A stretch of DNA of 49,990 nucleotides from the NCBI GenBank assembly GCA_947588835.1, contig CANPZS010000012.1:1-49990 (forward strand). Reading direction: 5' to 3'. The stretch is from an uncultured Bacteroidales bacterium (GTDB lineage Bacteria; Bacteroidota; Bacteroidia; Bacteroidales; UBA932). This document shows positions 8,230 through 16,509 of the stretch, piece by piece. The notes under the pieces were generated by a model. That model ran no database searches. It was not told the origin of the DNA and saw only the letters and a program-made list of their open reading frames with translations. Each line of letters begins with the position of its first letter. Position 1 is the stretch's first letter. Position numbers and translations under genes: made by a program.

Positions 8230-10557
8230 TTATTCTTGAACTTTCAAAATGCTGATGCCATCACTGTTATTCAGATTCTTATTTAATTTTCTCATGCCCT
8301 TCCCGAAATTGAATGAATATGTAACTCCTAAAACAAACATTACTTTGTTGTCTTTTATATATACACTTGTTTTGCTTGGATTTACTTTTGAAAGGTTCTC
8401 CTCGCTCCACTCCCAGCCATTCTTTGCAAAAGGATATTTTACGGCGGCAAGCAATTCTAAATTTTTATGCTGATAACCCAATGAAATTTGCGAATTGTTT
8501 TCTCCATAATCTATGGTCTGTGCCTGTAGGCTTTTCTTGGGTTTCACATAATAAGCGGACAAAGTCCAACTTTTCCAATATATTTGTGCCGAGAAATCCC
8601 AATATAAATCATCTAACCGGTGCCTATAATCCTGCCCCTTTGACTCGTATGAATCATAGCCGATGGTAGAATACAAATTGACGTGATTAAAGATCCTTAA
8701 ATATGTCCACTTATATTCAATGTTAAAATGATTGTCCCCTATGGCATTCTGAGGTCGGGACATAAAACAGGTTCCGTCCAATGGCTGAACATCTATATAA
8801 ATAGTGTTCGCTCTATGTTGATATCCCGACGTAAGGGTTGAATTGAAGTTCCCTTTTTGGTAATTCACATACAATCTTGTCCCGACAGTGTGCGCTGCTT
8901 TCAGGTCAGGATTTCCCGTTATCTTCATAATTTCATCATATGTCTGTGTCACATTGCTTAATTGTGACAAACTCGGAAGATGGGGAGTATAGAATGACGA
9001 TAATCTTATATCAAAGTTATCGTTTGCGGAATACATTATGGATAGATTGGAATGGTTTTTAATATAAGTTTTATTGTCGGTATCGTTTTTTACGGAATTC
9101 AATTTTATGCCGGTACCTAAATTATACGAGAACTTATTGAATCTGCCGGATACGCTTCCATAAAGATAGTTGTTGTTTTCTGATAAGTTCTCCTCCTCCG
9201 TAAAATGCTTATTGTATTGATTCTTTAAAGAACTGATCATGTTTTGAAACCCCAAATTTAAATTGACCCTTTCAAAACTTTTCTTATAATTTATTTCTGA
9301 TATCAGAGATATTTTAGAATTGTCTATAGTATTGGCAAGCTCTTGATCATAATTTTCAGAATGATCCTTCAAATCCCTATGATAATTGCTGTTCTGATAT
9401 GTGCCGACCATATTGATTTCCAACGATTGGCCGTTTTTGAACATGCGCTTGAAATATAGGTCAAGAGCCGGAATGTAAGAATCAAATTCAGACTTGCTTT
9501 CTCTGAAATAAGCCAAGTCCTTATGCGATTCGGTCATGTCACCATTTATAGAGGTATGCTGTTTGCCTAAGTCATTCCGTAATGTCGCACTGAACATTGT
9601 GGATGGATTATGCTGGTAAGTATAGCTAAGATATATTCCTTGGTTAAAGTAACCGAAAGGAGAATCCGCTCCGGCAAATTTTCTATGTAACTCAAATTCA
9701 GGCGTTAAATATTCTTCTGTCTTATCTGTCCATCTATGAGTATAGTCTCTCCAATTATTGAAATAATTTATCGAGACTTCTGATTTCGACCAATTATATG
9801 CAAAATACAAATCTGTATTCAAAAATCCTGTCTGTGGCGAGCCTAAAACATTTCCCCAAAAATTGCCGCCGTTTTCTTTCGTTTTCAATATGACATTGAT
9901 GACTCCGCCTGCATTCTTATCCATATGGCGTATGGATGGAGAATCTTCATATTCTATTCTGGCTATATTTTTAGGATTTATGGCATTGAATTCATGCATT
10001 GTTTTTACGATGCCGTTTATCATATATATAGGCTGACTGCCATTGATATTGACCTTCTGTTCAATTGCATCAACATATAAGCCGGGGAGATTCAAATTTT
10101 GCAGCAAGCTCAATGATGAACTTGAGACTTTCCGTTGAATCTCCGAAGGATAAATTATCGATTTGTCAACTTTATGAATCATATTGTCCGCCGTGACCAC
10201 TGCTTCGTCAAGTATCTGGTTGTTCGCTTCCAGAAACACGTCGCCTATGTTTATGTTTTCAGAGAAGCCTTTCACTTGAATCTGTTCAGTTAAGAAACCG
10301 ACGGACGAGACGGCGAGGCTTATTTGATCCTGTTTGCCTACATTTAATGTAAATACGCCGTCAGAACCTGAAACGCCTCCTTTAATTGATTTTGGCTCCA
10401 AGTCTTCAATGAGAATGGTCGCACCCGGTATGGGCAATGAATCGACAGCCGACAACACCCTGCCGGATATACTCTGACCAAATAATTGAACGGAGCATAA
10501 AGATACTGTTATGCAAAGTAATGATGATGTTGTTGTTTTTAAATATTGCTTGTCCAT
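8230..10557 (-). CDS. Outer-membrane beta-barrel (TonB-receptor-like) protein
   Basis: A 775-residue outer-membrane protein. A signal peptide (about 1-27, ending LFGQS) is followed by a carboxypeptidase-like regulatory beta-sandwich (ISGRVLSAVDSLPIPGATI to about 105). A plug-like region (about 115-220, containing VINVILKTKENGG) and a large barrel of the OMP_b-brl_3 type come next. It differs from SusC: it is shorter and has no SusD beside it. The frame is open to 10641, but MDKQYLKTTTSS gives a normal signal peptide, so I start at 10557. It is divergent from the luxR gene and shares with it an intergenic region holding two palindromes. AT content is far above that of the metX side, suggesting transfer. 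The substrate is unknown; import of a small molecule or peptide is inference. Confidence 0.85.
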   Translation of the reverse strand: MDKQYLKTTTSSLLCITVSLCSVQLFGQSISGRVLSAVDSLPIPGATILIEDLEPKSIKGGVSGSDGVFTLNVGKQDQISLAVSSVGFLTEQIQVKGFSENINIGDVFLEANNQILDEAVVTADNMIHKVDKSIIYPSEIQRKVSSSSLSLLQNLNLPGLYVDAIEQKVNINGSQPIYMINGIVKTMHEFNAINPKNIARIEYEDSPSIRHMDKNAGGVINVILKTKENGGNFWGNVLGSPQTGFLNTDLYFAYNWSKSEVSINYFNNWRDYTHRWTDKTEEYLTPEFELHRKFAGADSPFGYFNQGIYLSYTYQHNPSTMFSATLRNDLGKQHTSINGDMTESHKDLAYFRESKSEFDSYIPALDLYFKRMFKNGQSLEINMVGTYQNSNYHRDLKDHSENYDQELANTIDNSKISLISEINYKKSFERVNLNLGFQNMISSLKNQYNKHFTEEENLSENNNYLYGSVSGRFNKFSYNLGTGIKLNSVKNDTDNKTYIKNHSNLSIMYSANDNFDIRLSSFYTPHLPSLSQLSNVTQTYDEIMKITGNPDLKAAHTVGTRLYVNYQKGNFNSTLTSGYQHRANTIYIDVQPLDGTCFMSRPQNAIGDNHFNIEYKWTYLRIFNHVNLYSTIGYDSYESKGQDYRHRLDDLYWDFSAQIYWKSWTLSAYYVKPKKSLQAQTIDYGENNSQISLGYQHKNLELLAAVKYPFAKNGWEWSEENLSKVNPSKTSVYIKDNKVMFVLGVTYSFNFGKGMRKLNKNLNNSDGISILKVQE

Positions 10558-10577
10558 CGTCCGGGATTTTTTCGACA

Positions 10578-10585
10578 CAAAAATA
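10578..10585 (-). promoter_or_regulatory. -7 box of the OMP gene
   Basis: TATTTTTG on the minus strand fits TAnnTTTG. There is no good TTTG at the -33 distance. Instead the palindrome at 10609-10622 begins exactly 23 bp upstream, the same distance as in front of the thiF gene, which suggests an activator-dependent promoter. Confidence 0.6.
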
Positions 10586-10608
10586 TGGATAAACCAAATT
10601 TCCCCATA

Positions 10609-10661
10609 TACACAAAAGTGTATTTCGAAACTTGCTGCCACAACAATTACACTTTTGTGTA
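10609..10661. promoter_or_regulatory. Paired palindromic operators between OMP and luxR
   Basis: TACACAAAAGTGTA (10609-10622) and its exact reverse complement TACACTTTTGTGTA (10648-10661) are separated by 25 bp. Each is itself a TACAC/GTGTA palindrome around a 4-bp A/T core. A second such pair lies at 12295-12346. These are probable binding sites for the adjacent PAS-LuxR regulator, which would then control both divergent genes. Confidence 0.75.
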
Positions 10662-10698
10662 ACCAAAACGCCTTCTTTGCAGAATTTTAATTATCTTT

Positions 10699-11487
10699 AT
10701 GCCTGCAAAAATAAAAGACAGCGATGGAAACGATATTAATGTCGGTGACTTTTTTTCATTATTGAACTCAGTAGAGTGCATAAATGAATCAGACTATGCA
10801 AAAGTGGATTTGCTCGTTGAAGCGGCTAAAGCTTTTGAACGTAGCACTTATCAATGTGTTTATATAATCGATTATCACAAACAGGATTTTCTGTATGTCT
10901 CAAACAACATAGCGAGACTTTGTGGTGAGGATGCTCAGAAAATAAAGGATTTTGGCTATAGATTTTATATCGATTATGTTCCTGATGATGATTTAAAAAT
11001 GCTATTGGAAATAAATAACAGCGGATTCAAGTTATTTGAAACGTTTCCGATAGGAGAACGGACCGAATATATGATATCTTATGATTTCCATATTAAAAAA
11101 AACAAACGTAAAAGATTGATAAACCACAAACTTACCCCATTAGTCCTGACGGATAGCGGGAAGATGTGGTTGGCAATATGTACGATAAGCCTTGCCTCAG
11201 GGACCAAATCAGGGAACGTAATTATGAAAAAACCCGGTGCGCCGGTCTTTTATGAATATTGCCTTGATTCACACAAGTGGATCGAAAAGCAGGAGATTCC
11301 ATTGTCTGATACGGAAAGGGAAGTCTTATATTTATCGGCACAGGGATATACCATGAACGATATCGCCGACAATATTTACAAATCTGTTGATACGGTTAAA
11401 GCCTGCAAACGCAATATATTCCAGAAAATGAATGTTAAGAATATCGCGGAGGCATTGATGTACGCCCAAAACCATCAACTCATATAA
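10699..11487 (+). CDS. PAS-domain LuxR-family transcriptional regulator
   Basis: 262 residues. Residues about 45-170 form a PAS-like sensor (YQCVYIIDYHKQDFLYVSNNI resembles the first PAS strands). Residues 198-260 form a LuxR/GerE helix-turn-helix: LSDTEREVLYLSAQGYTMNDIADNIYKSVDTVK, then a recognition helix and NIFQKMNV. There is no receiver domain, so it is a one-component sensor-regulator, a type common in Bacteroidetes. It is divergent from the OMP gene and convergent with thiF, with only 3 bp between stop codons. Palindromes upstream of both partners suggest it controls them and itself. The ligand is unknown. Confidence 0.88.
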   Translation: MPAKIKDSDGNDINVGDFFSLLNSVECINESDYAKVDLLVEAAKAFERSTYQCVYIIDYHKQDFLYVSNNIARLCGEDAQKIKDFGYRFYIDYVPDDDLKMLLEINNSGFKLFETFPIGERTEYMISYDFHIKKNKRKRLINHKLTPLVLTDSGKMWLAICTISLASGTKSGNVIMKKPGAPVFYEYCLDSHKWIEKQEIPLSDTEREVLYLSAQGYTMNDIADNIYKSVDTVKACKRNIFQKMNVKNIAEALMYAQNHQLI

Positions 11488-11490
11488 TAA

Positions 11491-12246
11491 TTATGCGGGG
11501 TCACATCGCAATGAAGAAAAATAGAATTTTGGGAAGTATTTTACTTCTTTGCCGGTTATGATACCAAACATCGCGTTGACACAATGACCTGCGACAATCC
11601 AGGATGCAACGGATAATTGTGGCGGAGGCAACTGTTTTTTCTCTCTTTTGTATGAACAGATGACTTTGTCAAGCCATCTGTTCGGCATATTCCAGAAGGT
11701 ACAATATCTGGCGACAAATTCTGCCATTTTTAACTCAAATCCTTCATATTCAGTTGATAGCTCGGATAATTTATATCCACCCGGCTTTACAATCGTAAGG
11801 AATGCTCCCCAACCAAAATTGTATGGATGAAGAACCGGTATTTTCTTGTCAGAACACAATTCATCAAACACAAAAGGTATGTCACTTTTGAAGTCAAGAG
11901 CATTGATGGCGACAGTGATACCATCAAGTAAGCCTAAAACATTATCGTTATCTATAAATACATTATAATATTTGATTTTTGCCTGCGGATTAATCTTTAA
12001 CAGTCTTTTTGCAAGACATTCTGCTTTGGGTCTGCCAATATCACCTTTAACATAATTCTGGCGATTAAGATTGCTGAGTTCAACTTTGTCTCCGTCAACA
12101 ATGACAATATCTTCAAACCCCATACGCAATGCACATTCAGCGATAACACTGCCAATGCCGGCACCTCCTATCAAAATACGGACGTTTTGAATCTTTTCTT
12201 GTTCTTCGTCACTAATATAAATCCTATTTCGGCTATATCTATTCAT
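11491..12246 (-). CDS. ThiF/MoeB/E1-like adenylyltransferase
   Basis: A 251-residue E1-superfamily protein that would adenylate a C-terminal carboxylate of a protein or peptide. The nucleotide-binding loop is GGAGIGS (27-33), the ribose/Mg Asp is in VDGD (about 51-53), the arginine finger region is LNRQNY (60-65) and the Lys is in GRPKAE (71-76). These are the key residues of active members. I see neither the paired CxxC zinc site of ThiF/MoeB nor a clear catalytic cysteine. The frame is open to 12276, but MNRYSRNRIYIS is the usual family start. No ThiS/MoaD, ubiquitin-like, E2, JAB or short precursor gene is visible nearby. The promoter carries the same operator arrangement as the OMP gene, so the two are likely co-regulated. 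It could modify a peptide, as MccB does, but that is inference. Confidence 0.88.
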   Translation of the reverse strand: MNRYSRNRIYISDEEQEKIQNVRILIGGAGIGSVIAECALRMGFEDIVIVDGDKVELSNLNRQNYVKGDIGRPKAECLAKRLLKINPQAKIKYYNVFIDNDNVLGLLDGITVAINALDFKSDIPFVFDELCSDKKIPVLHPYNFGWGAFLTIVKPGGYKLSELSTEYEGFELKMAEFVARYCTFWNMPNRWLDKVICSYKREKKQLPPPQLSVASWIVAGHCVNAMFGIITGKEVKYFPKFYFSSLRCDPA

Positions 12247-12263
12247 ATTTTTTTTATTTGCGA

Positions 12264-12271
12264 CAAAGATA
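12264..12271 (-). promoter_or_regulatory. -7 box of the thiF-like gene
   Basis: TATCTTTG on the minus strand is a perfect TAnnTTTG. As in front of the OMP gene, there is no -33 TTTG and a palindrome begins exactly 23 bp upstream (12295). Confidence 0.65.
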
Positions 12272-12294
12272 TCCAATATGGATTAAAGAGACAT

Positions 12295-12346
12295 TACACA
12301 AAAGTGTATTTTGAATACGATACTTTAACATTTACCCTTTTGTGTG
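12295..12346. promoter_or_regulatory. Second pair of palindromic operators, upstream of thiF
   Basis: TACACAAAAGTGTA (12295-12308) is identical to the copy at 10609. The similarity continues as ATTT then C or T then GAA. A second, inverted copy with two changes (TACCCTTTTGTGTG, 12333-12346) follows after 24 bp, against 25 bp at the other locus. Confidence 0.75.
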
Positions 12347-12434
12347 TTTATAACTTTATTCAGCAATCTATGCCGCCGGACGGCCGGGCGCGACGGCGGA
12401 CATTGTCCGTCTCCGCGCCTTTGCCGATGCCTGA

Positions 12435-12803
12435 TCAGACATTGCACTGGGCCGTCATGGGTTCGTTGCCGTCAATGATGGATATCCCGCTTGCCACTAT
12501 CTCGAAGCCGATCTTTTCGGTCCCGTCTGCCGCGGTGTATTTCGAACTGTTTATTCTTCCCGTCACGTATACTCCCATCCCTTTGTCGAGAAGATTCAGG
12601 TCCGGCATATTCTTCCCCGGCCACGCCACTATGTTGTGCCATGACGTTTCGATGACGGGAGAGCCGTCCTTTGCCCGGTAGACATAGTTGGTGGCAAGTG
12701 AAAAGCGCGTGGTCTCGGTCTCTCCGTTTTTGGTGCGGCGTACGCTGCCTATGTTTCCTCGCAGCTCCACCCTGTTCAATTGTGTTGTTTTTTCTTTGCA
12801 CAT
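12435..12803 (-). CDS. ssb: Single-stranded DNA-binding protein
   Basis: A 122-residue OB-fold protein that coats single-stranded DNA in replication, repair and recombination. The SSB pattern is clear: NRVELRGNIGSV at the start, then RFSLATNYVY, the strand ETSWHNIVAWPGK, and GVYVTGRINSSKY. The acidic DDDxPF-type C-terminal tail of main SSBs is missing (it ends AQCNV), so it may be an accessory paralogue that does not recruit the usual partners. It stands alone, downstream of a 280-bp gap. Confidence 0.93.
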   Translation of the reverse strand: MCKEKTTQLNRVELRGNIGSVRRTKNGETETTRFSLATNYVYRAKDGSPVIETSWHNIVAWPGKNMPDLNLLDKGMGVYVTGRINSSKYTAADGTEKIGFEIVASGISIIDGNEPMTAQCNV

Positions 12804-13089
12804 AGTTTAATCCGTGCCCGTTTTATCCTTTCGCTTCAAGGGCGGGCGTCGGTGCAAAGTAAGGGCCGGCGCATGACAGGGACAAGCATGTCCGTGCGGC
12901 GGGATGACTTTTTTATGTTTGTGTATGCTTTTTTATGTTTTCGTACGTAAACGATGAAGAAAAAAGTATGGACGGGAATTTTTTCTTTATATAAGAAAAG
13001 CTGCGGCACCGAAAGAAACGGAAAAAACTTTATTCGCCTATTGAAAATGAGCCGTCGATTGGCCATATTGTCCCGCAAAACCGAAAACT

Positions 13090-13509
13090 ATGGAATATAA
13101 ACGTACGGAAAGAAAGGCGAGCTGCCTTGAATGCGGCCATGAATTTTACGGCAGGCCTGACAGGAAATTCTGTTCACAGACATGCAAAAACCATTATCAC
13201 AATAGAAAGAGCCACTCGGTGCGCGCGGTCCGCGTCAGGATCCTCAATGCGCTTGAAAAGAACTACGCCATTTTGGAAAAGCTGCTGCGGCTGGATATAC
13301 ATTCGCTTGACATCCAAGATCTTGCCCAGATGGGGTTTAGGCCTGATTATTTCACCTCTTTCAGGAAAGTGGGAAAGCATTGCGAATGCCGCTGCTTCGA
13401 CATAAGGTATTTCCGCATGCCTGCAAGGATATGCAGGATAGAGCGGACGGTTTCGGCGCTGTCCTCAGGTGTCGGCTCCGGGACGGCCGATGCCTCCGGC
13501 AGAAAATGA
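13090..13509 (+). CDS. Small Zn-ribbon protein of unknown function
   Basis: 139 residues, basic. An N-terminal zinc ribbon (CLECGHEF then CSQTCKNHYHNR, residues 12-39) resembles small Zn-ribbon proteins (DUF2116-like) found in Bacteroidetes. A helical middle (about 45-85) and a second Cys cluster (CECRC, about 98-102) follow. The C-terminus is low in structure and lies over a GC-rich stretch. It may bind nucleic acid. Function is unknown. Confidence 0.7.
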   Translation: MEYKRTERKASCLECGHEFYGRPDRKFCSQTCKNHYHNRKSHSVRAVRVRILNALEKNYAILEKLLRLDIHSLDIQDLAQMGFRPDYFTSFRKVGKHCECRCFDIRYFRMPARICRIERTVSALSSGVGSGTADASGRK

Positions 13510-13549
13510 AAAAGGCTCTTGCCTCCGCTCGGGAAACAGGAGCCTTTTT
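13509..13549. terminator. Bidirectional terminator between Zn-ribbon and sulfatase genes
   Basis: AAAAAGGCTCTTG (13509-13521) pairs with CAGGAGCCTTTTT (13537-13549), 12 of 13 positions, with A/T tracts on both sides. It suits the two convergent genes. Confidence 0.85.
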
Positions 13550-13586
13550 CTTCCGTCCGCAGTGCCGGGACGGCGATATTGCCTTG

Positions 13587-15131
13587 CTAAGACGCTGGGA
13601 CGGGGTCCGGCAGCGTCACATGGAAAAATTCGTTGTCCGTGTGTTCTTTGTAGATATAACCCACCAACCTTGCCACCACGTCGGGATGTTCCGCAGCTAC
13701 ATCGTTAGTTTCGCCTATGTCCTCGGCCAGATTGTAAAGGCGTGGCTCTCCCTTGACTACGACGAGTTTCCAGTCGCCTTCACGCACTCCTATCTGGTCC
13801 GTTTCGTGGAATTCCCAATAGAGGTAGTCGTGTGATTTCTGCTTTTTGCCGAGCAGGGCGGGCAGGAACGATATGCCGTCGAAGTAGTCGGGCCCTTCAA
13901 TATTCTTGTTGCCGTATTCGGCATTCAGGTTCTTGACGCCCACTATTTCTCCGAGAGTGGGCATCACATCGTAGAATGCGATCTGGTGGTCGTTGGTCAC
14001 GCCTGGAGCTACGTGGCCTTTCCAGTAGACTATGAACGGAATGCGTATGCCGCCTTCGTAGCACTGGCGCTTGAGTCCGCGGAGCTTTCCGTCGCGGCCG
14101 AAGAATGTGGGATCGGCTCCGCCCTCCTCATGGGGACCGTTGTCGCTCGTGAATACGACTATGGTGTTGTCCTCCAAGCCTTTTTCGCGCAATTTGTCCA
14201 TTATTTCCCCCACATATGCGTCAAGACGGGTGATCATGGCCGCGAACTGTGCATGGACGTTGGAGGTGGCGTTGTATCTCGAGCCCTCCTGGCCGCCCCA
14301 GTTCTTGTCATCCGTGAATTTCTCTTTGTACGCCAGCAGGATGGAGTCTTCGGGCTGATACAGTTCGGCGTGGGGGAGGGTATAGGTGAGGAACGCGGCG
14401 AAAGGCTTGTCTCTGTCCTGCGAGTCTATCCATTCGAGAGCCTTCCTGTGGATGAGGTCGGCCGAATATTGCGTGCGTCTGCGGTAGTCGTCCCCGAACA
14501 TCGGGTATCCGATATTGTCTTCGAGCGGCACCCTCACTACGGCGGTGTCGCCTTCCGCAGGGTCGTATCTGTTGAGGAAGTTGGGGTAGTACAAGTGCGC
14601 CTGGAACTGGCAGATGTAGCCGTAGAAATTGTCGATTCCCCTCTTGTCGGGGGTGGAAACGGAACCTTCGTAGCCGCCGGCCCATTTGCCGAACAGGCCT
14701 GTCGTATATCCGTGGTCTTTCAGTATTTCGGGGATGATCACATGCTCCGGATCATAAGGGTGCTGTCCTACTACGGAAAAGTCTTGGTTGATGCCGTATT
14801 GTACGAGCGGAGAATTGCCCCAATACTCTTTGTTGCCCCTTACGGCCGTGTGTCCGGTATGCTGGCCAGTCATGAGGGATGCGCGGGACGGAGCGCTCAC
14901 CGGGCTGCCGGCATAGGCCTGGGTGAACCGCATCCCGTGCGAAGCGAGGCTGTCGATATGCGGCGTGGAAATGTACGGCTGGCCATAGCAGCCGAGGTCG
15001 CCGTAGCCCATGTCGTCGCACATTATGAAAACGATGTTGGGCGTCTTGTGTTCGGCCTGGACGGTGCCGCAGGCGGTTGCGCAGAGGGCTCCTATCGAGG
15101 CCGCTCCGAGCGTAAGACCTGTCTTATTCAT
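13587..15131 (-). CDS. Ser-type sulfatase (arylsulfatase family)
   Basis: A 514-residue exported sulfatase. An N-terminal signal peptide (about 1-26, with a possible lipobox ending at Cys21) puts it in the periplasm or on the membrane. Metal-binding Asp residues are in CDDMGYGDLG (39-40). The maturation motif is SAPSR (Ser79-Arg83). Because the residue converted to formylglycine is Ser, activation needs a radical-SAM anaerobic sulfatase-maturating enzyme encoded elsewhere. FTSDNGPHEEGG supplies further active-site ligands. Its start overlaps the stop of the permease gene by 8 bp, so the two are translated together. The substrate cannot be told from sequence; sulfated glycans or nucleoside/sugar sulfates are possible. 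Confidence 0.93.
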   Translation of the reverse strand: MNKTGLTLGAASIGALCATACGTVQAEHKTPNIVFIMCDDMGYGDLGCYGQPYISTPHIDSLASHGMRFTQAYAGSPVSAPSRASLMTGQHTGHTAVRGNKEYWGNSPLVQYGINQDFSVVGQHPYDPEHVIIPEILKDHGYTTGLFGKWAGGYEGSVSTPDKRGIDNFYGYICQFQAHLYYPNFLNRYDPAEGDTAVVRVPLEDNIGYPMFGDDYRRRTQYSADLIHRKALEWIDSQDRDKPFAAFLTYTLPHAELYQPEDSILLAYKEKFTDDKNWGGQEGSRYNATSNVHAQFAAMITRLDAYVGEIMDKLREKGLEDNTIVVFTSDNGPHEEGGADPTFFGRDGKLRGLKRQCYEGGIRIPFIVYWKGHVAPGVTNDHQIAFYDVMPTLGEIVGVKNLNAEYGNKNIEGPDYFDGISFLPALLGKKQKSHDYLYWEFHETDQIGVREGDWKLVVVKGEPRLYNLAEDIGETNDVAAEHPDVVARLVGYIYKEHTDNEFFHVTLPDPVPAS

Positions 15132-16428
15132 GGATTGCGGTTTTATGCGTTTCGGGTTCTTTGAACAGTATCATGAACAATATGGCTATCACGAGGGCGT
15201 AGCCGGCGAATATATACCATGCCGTACTCCAGCTGCCGGGCTGTCCTGCCGCGACGGGGCCGTATACGAAGTGGTTCACCACCTGCTGTGCTCCGAGAGT
15301 GCCTATGGTGGCTCCCAGGCCGTTGGTCATCAGCATGAAAAGTCCCTGCGCGCTTGAACGGATTCCCTCGCCCGTGCGTTTGTTCACATATAGCGAGCCG
15401 GAAATGTTGAAGAAATCGAACGCCATGCCGTATACAAGCATCGAAAGTACGAACATCCATACTCCAGGACCGGGATTGCCGGCTCCGAAAAGGCCGAACC
15501 GCAGCACCCAGCAGAACATGGATATGAGCATTACCCGTTTGATGCCGAATTTCTTCAGGAAGAACGGAATGAACAATATGCATACGGTTTCGGAGCATTG
15601 CGAAATGGAAATGAGGGCATTGGCGTTCCTGGCGCCCCATGAGGCGGACAGGGCCGGATCCGGGCTGTCCGTGAAGCTGGTTATGAACGTGTTGGCGAAG
15701 CCGTTGGTAATCTGGAGCGCGGCGCCGAGCAGCATGGAGAATATGAAGAATATGGCCATCTGACGGTCTTTGAAGAGGGTGAAGGCCTTGAGCCCGAGCG
15801 CATCGATCAGCCCCTGCCCGTCCTCTTTCTTCTTGAAGGGGATGTTCGGCAGCGTGAACGCATAGATGCAGAGGACTATGCCGAGTATGCCGGATGTGAG
15901 GAACTGATGATATGTGTGCTGGAACTGCACGCCGCTTCCGTCACGCATGAAGTTGACGAAAAGCATGCTGCATATGAAACCTATTGTGCCGAATACCCTG
16001 ATAGGGGGGAAGTCCTTTTCCGGGTCCATGCCCTTGCTCTCCAGGATGGAATATGCCACGGAATTGGAAATGGCTATCGTCGGCATGTAAAACGCCACGC
16101 TCAGGCCGTAGAGAGTGAACAAGGTGCCGAAATTTACGTGTCCGGCCGCGCTCATGGCATAGTAGAACACCCCGATCATGAAAATGCCGGCGAGACCGTG
16201 GCACATGCTGAGCACCTTTTGTGCGGGCATCACCTTGTCCGCGAGAATGCCCATCAGCGCCGGCATGAAAATGGATACTATGCCCTGCATGGCAAAGAAA
16301 ATGCCGATCTTAGTGGCAAGTCCGGCATTTGCGAGATAGCTGCCCATCGATGTCAGATAGGCCCCCCAGATCGCGTACTGAAGGAAGTTCATCACGATCA
16401 GCCTGAGGGTTGTTTCAGATTTTTTCAT
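15124..16428 (-). CDS. Nucleoside:H+ symporter-like MFS permease
   Basis: A 434-residue inner-membrane transporter with about 12 hydrophobic segments. It starts with RLIVMNFLQYAIWGAYLTSMG, the hallmark of the nucleoside:H+ symporter (NupG/XapB-like) branch of the major facilitator superfamily. The frame is open to 16452, but that ATG lies within a few bases of the predicted transcription start, so I prefer MKKSETTLRL at 16428. It overlaps the sulfatase gene by 8 bp, suggesting uptake of the product released by the sulfatase. In Bacteroidetes relatives of this branch carry sugars or nucleosides; which one here is unknown. Confidence 0.87.
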   Translation of the reverse strand: MKKSETTLRLIVMNFLQYAIWGAYLTSMGSYLANAGLATKIGIFFAMQGIVSIFMPALMGILADKVMPAQKVLSMCHGLAGIFMIGVFYYAMSAAGHVNFGTLFTLYGLSVAFYMPTIAISNSVAYSILESKGMDPEKDFPPIRVFGTIGFICSMLFVNFMRDGSGVQFQHTYHQFLTSGILGIVLCIYAFTLPNIPFKKKEDGQGLIDALGLKAFTLFKDRQMAIFFIFSMLLGAALQITNGFANTFITSFTDSPDPALSASWGARNANALISISQCSETVCILFIPFFLKKFGIKRVMLISMFCWVLRFGLFGAGNPGPGVWMFVLSMLVYGMAFDFFNISGSLYVNKRTGEGIRSSAQGLFMLMTNGLGATIGTLGAQQVVNHFVYGPVAAGQPGSWSTAWYIFAGYALVIAILFMILFKEPETHKTAIHE

Positions 16429-16460
16429 ATCTTGAGAGTTGTGATTGTCCAAGCGGTCTC

Positions 16461-16468
16461 CAAAGATA
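16461..16468 (-). promoter_or_regulatory. -7 box of the permease-sulfatase operon
   Basis: TATCTTTG on the minus strand matches TAnnTTTG perfectly. The -33 region is A-rich without a clear TTTG. The position favours the start codon at 16428. Confidence 0.5.
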
Positions 16469-16509
16469 CGATTTTTATATTTATTTTCCTTTTTTAATGC
16501 GCCGATATG

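Noticed and set aside
11491..12246. CBASS or Bil-type anti-phage E1 system
   Set aside because: The E1-like gene lacks neighbouring cyclase, effector, E2, JAB or ubiquitin-like genes, so a defence label is not supported.
12836..13078. 80-codon frame between ssb and the Zn-ribbon gene
   Set aside because: Low-complexity, covers AT-rich direct repeats (CTTTTTTATGTTT twice near 12907 and 12927); more likely a regulatory gap.
13986..15164. 392-codon plus-strand frame
   Set aside because: Antisense to the sulfatase gene, whose catalytic motifs are intact; a GC-rich shadow frame.
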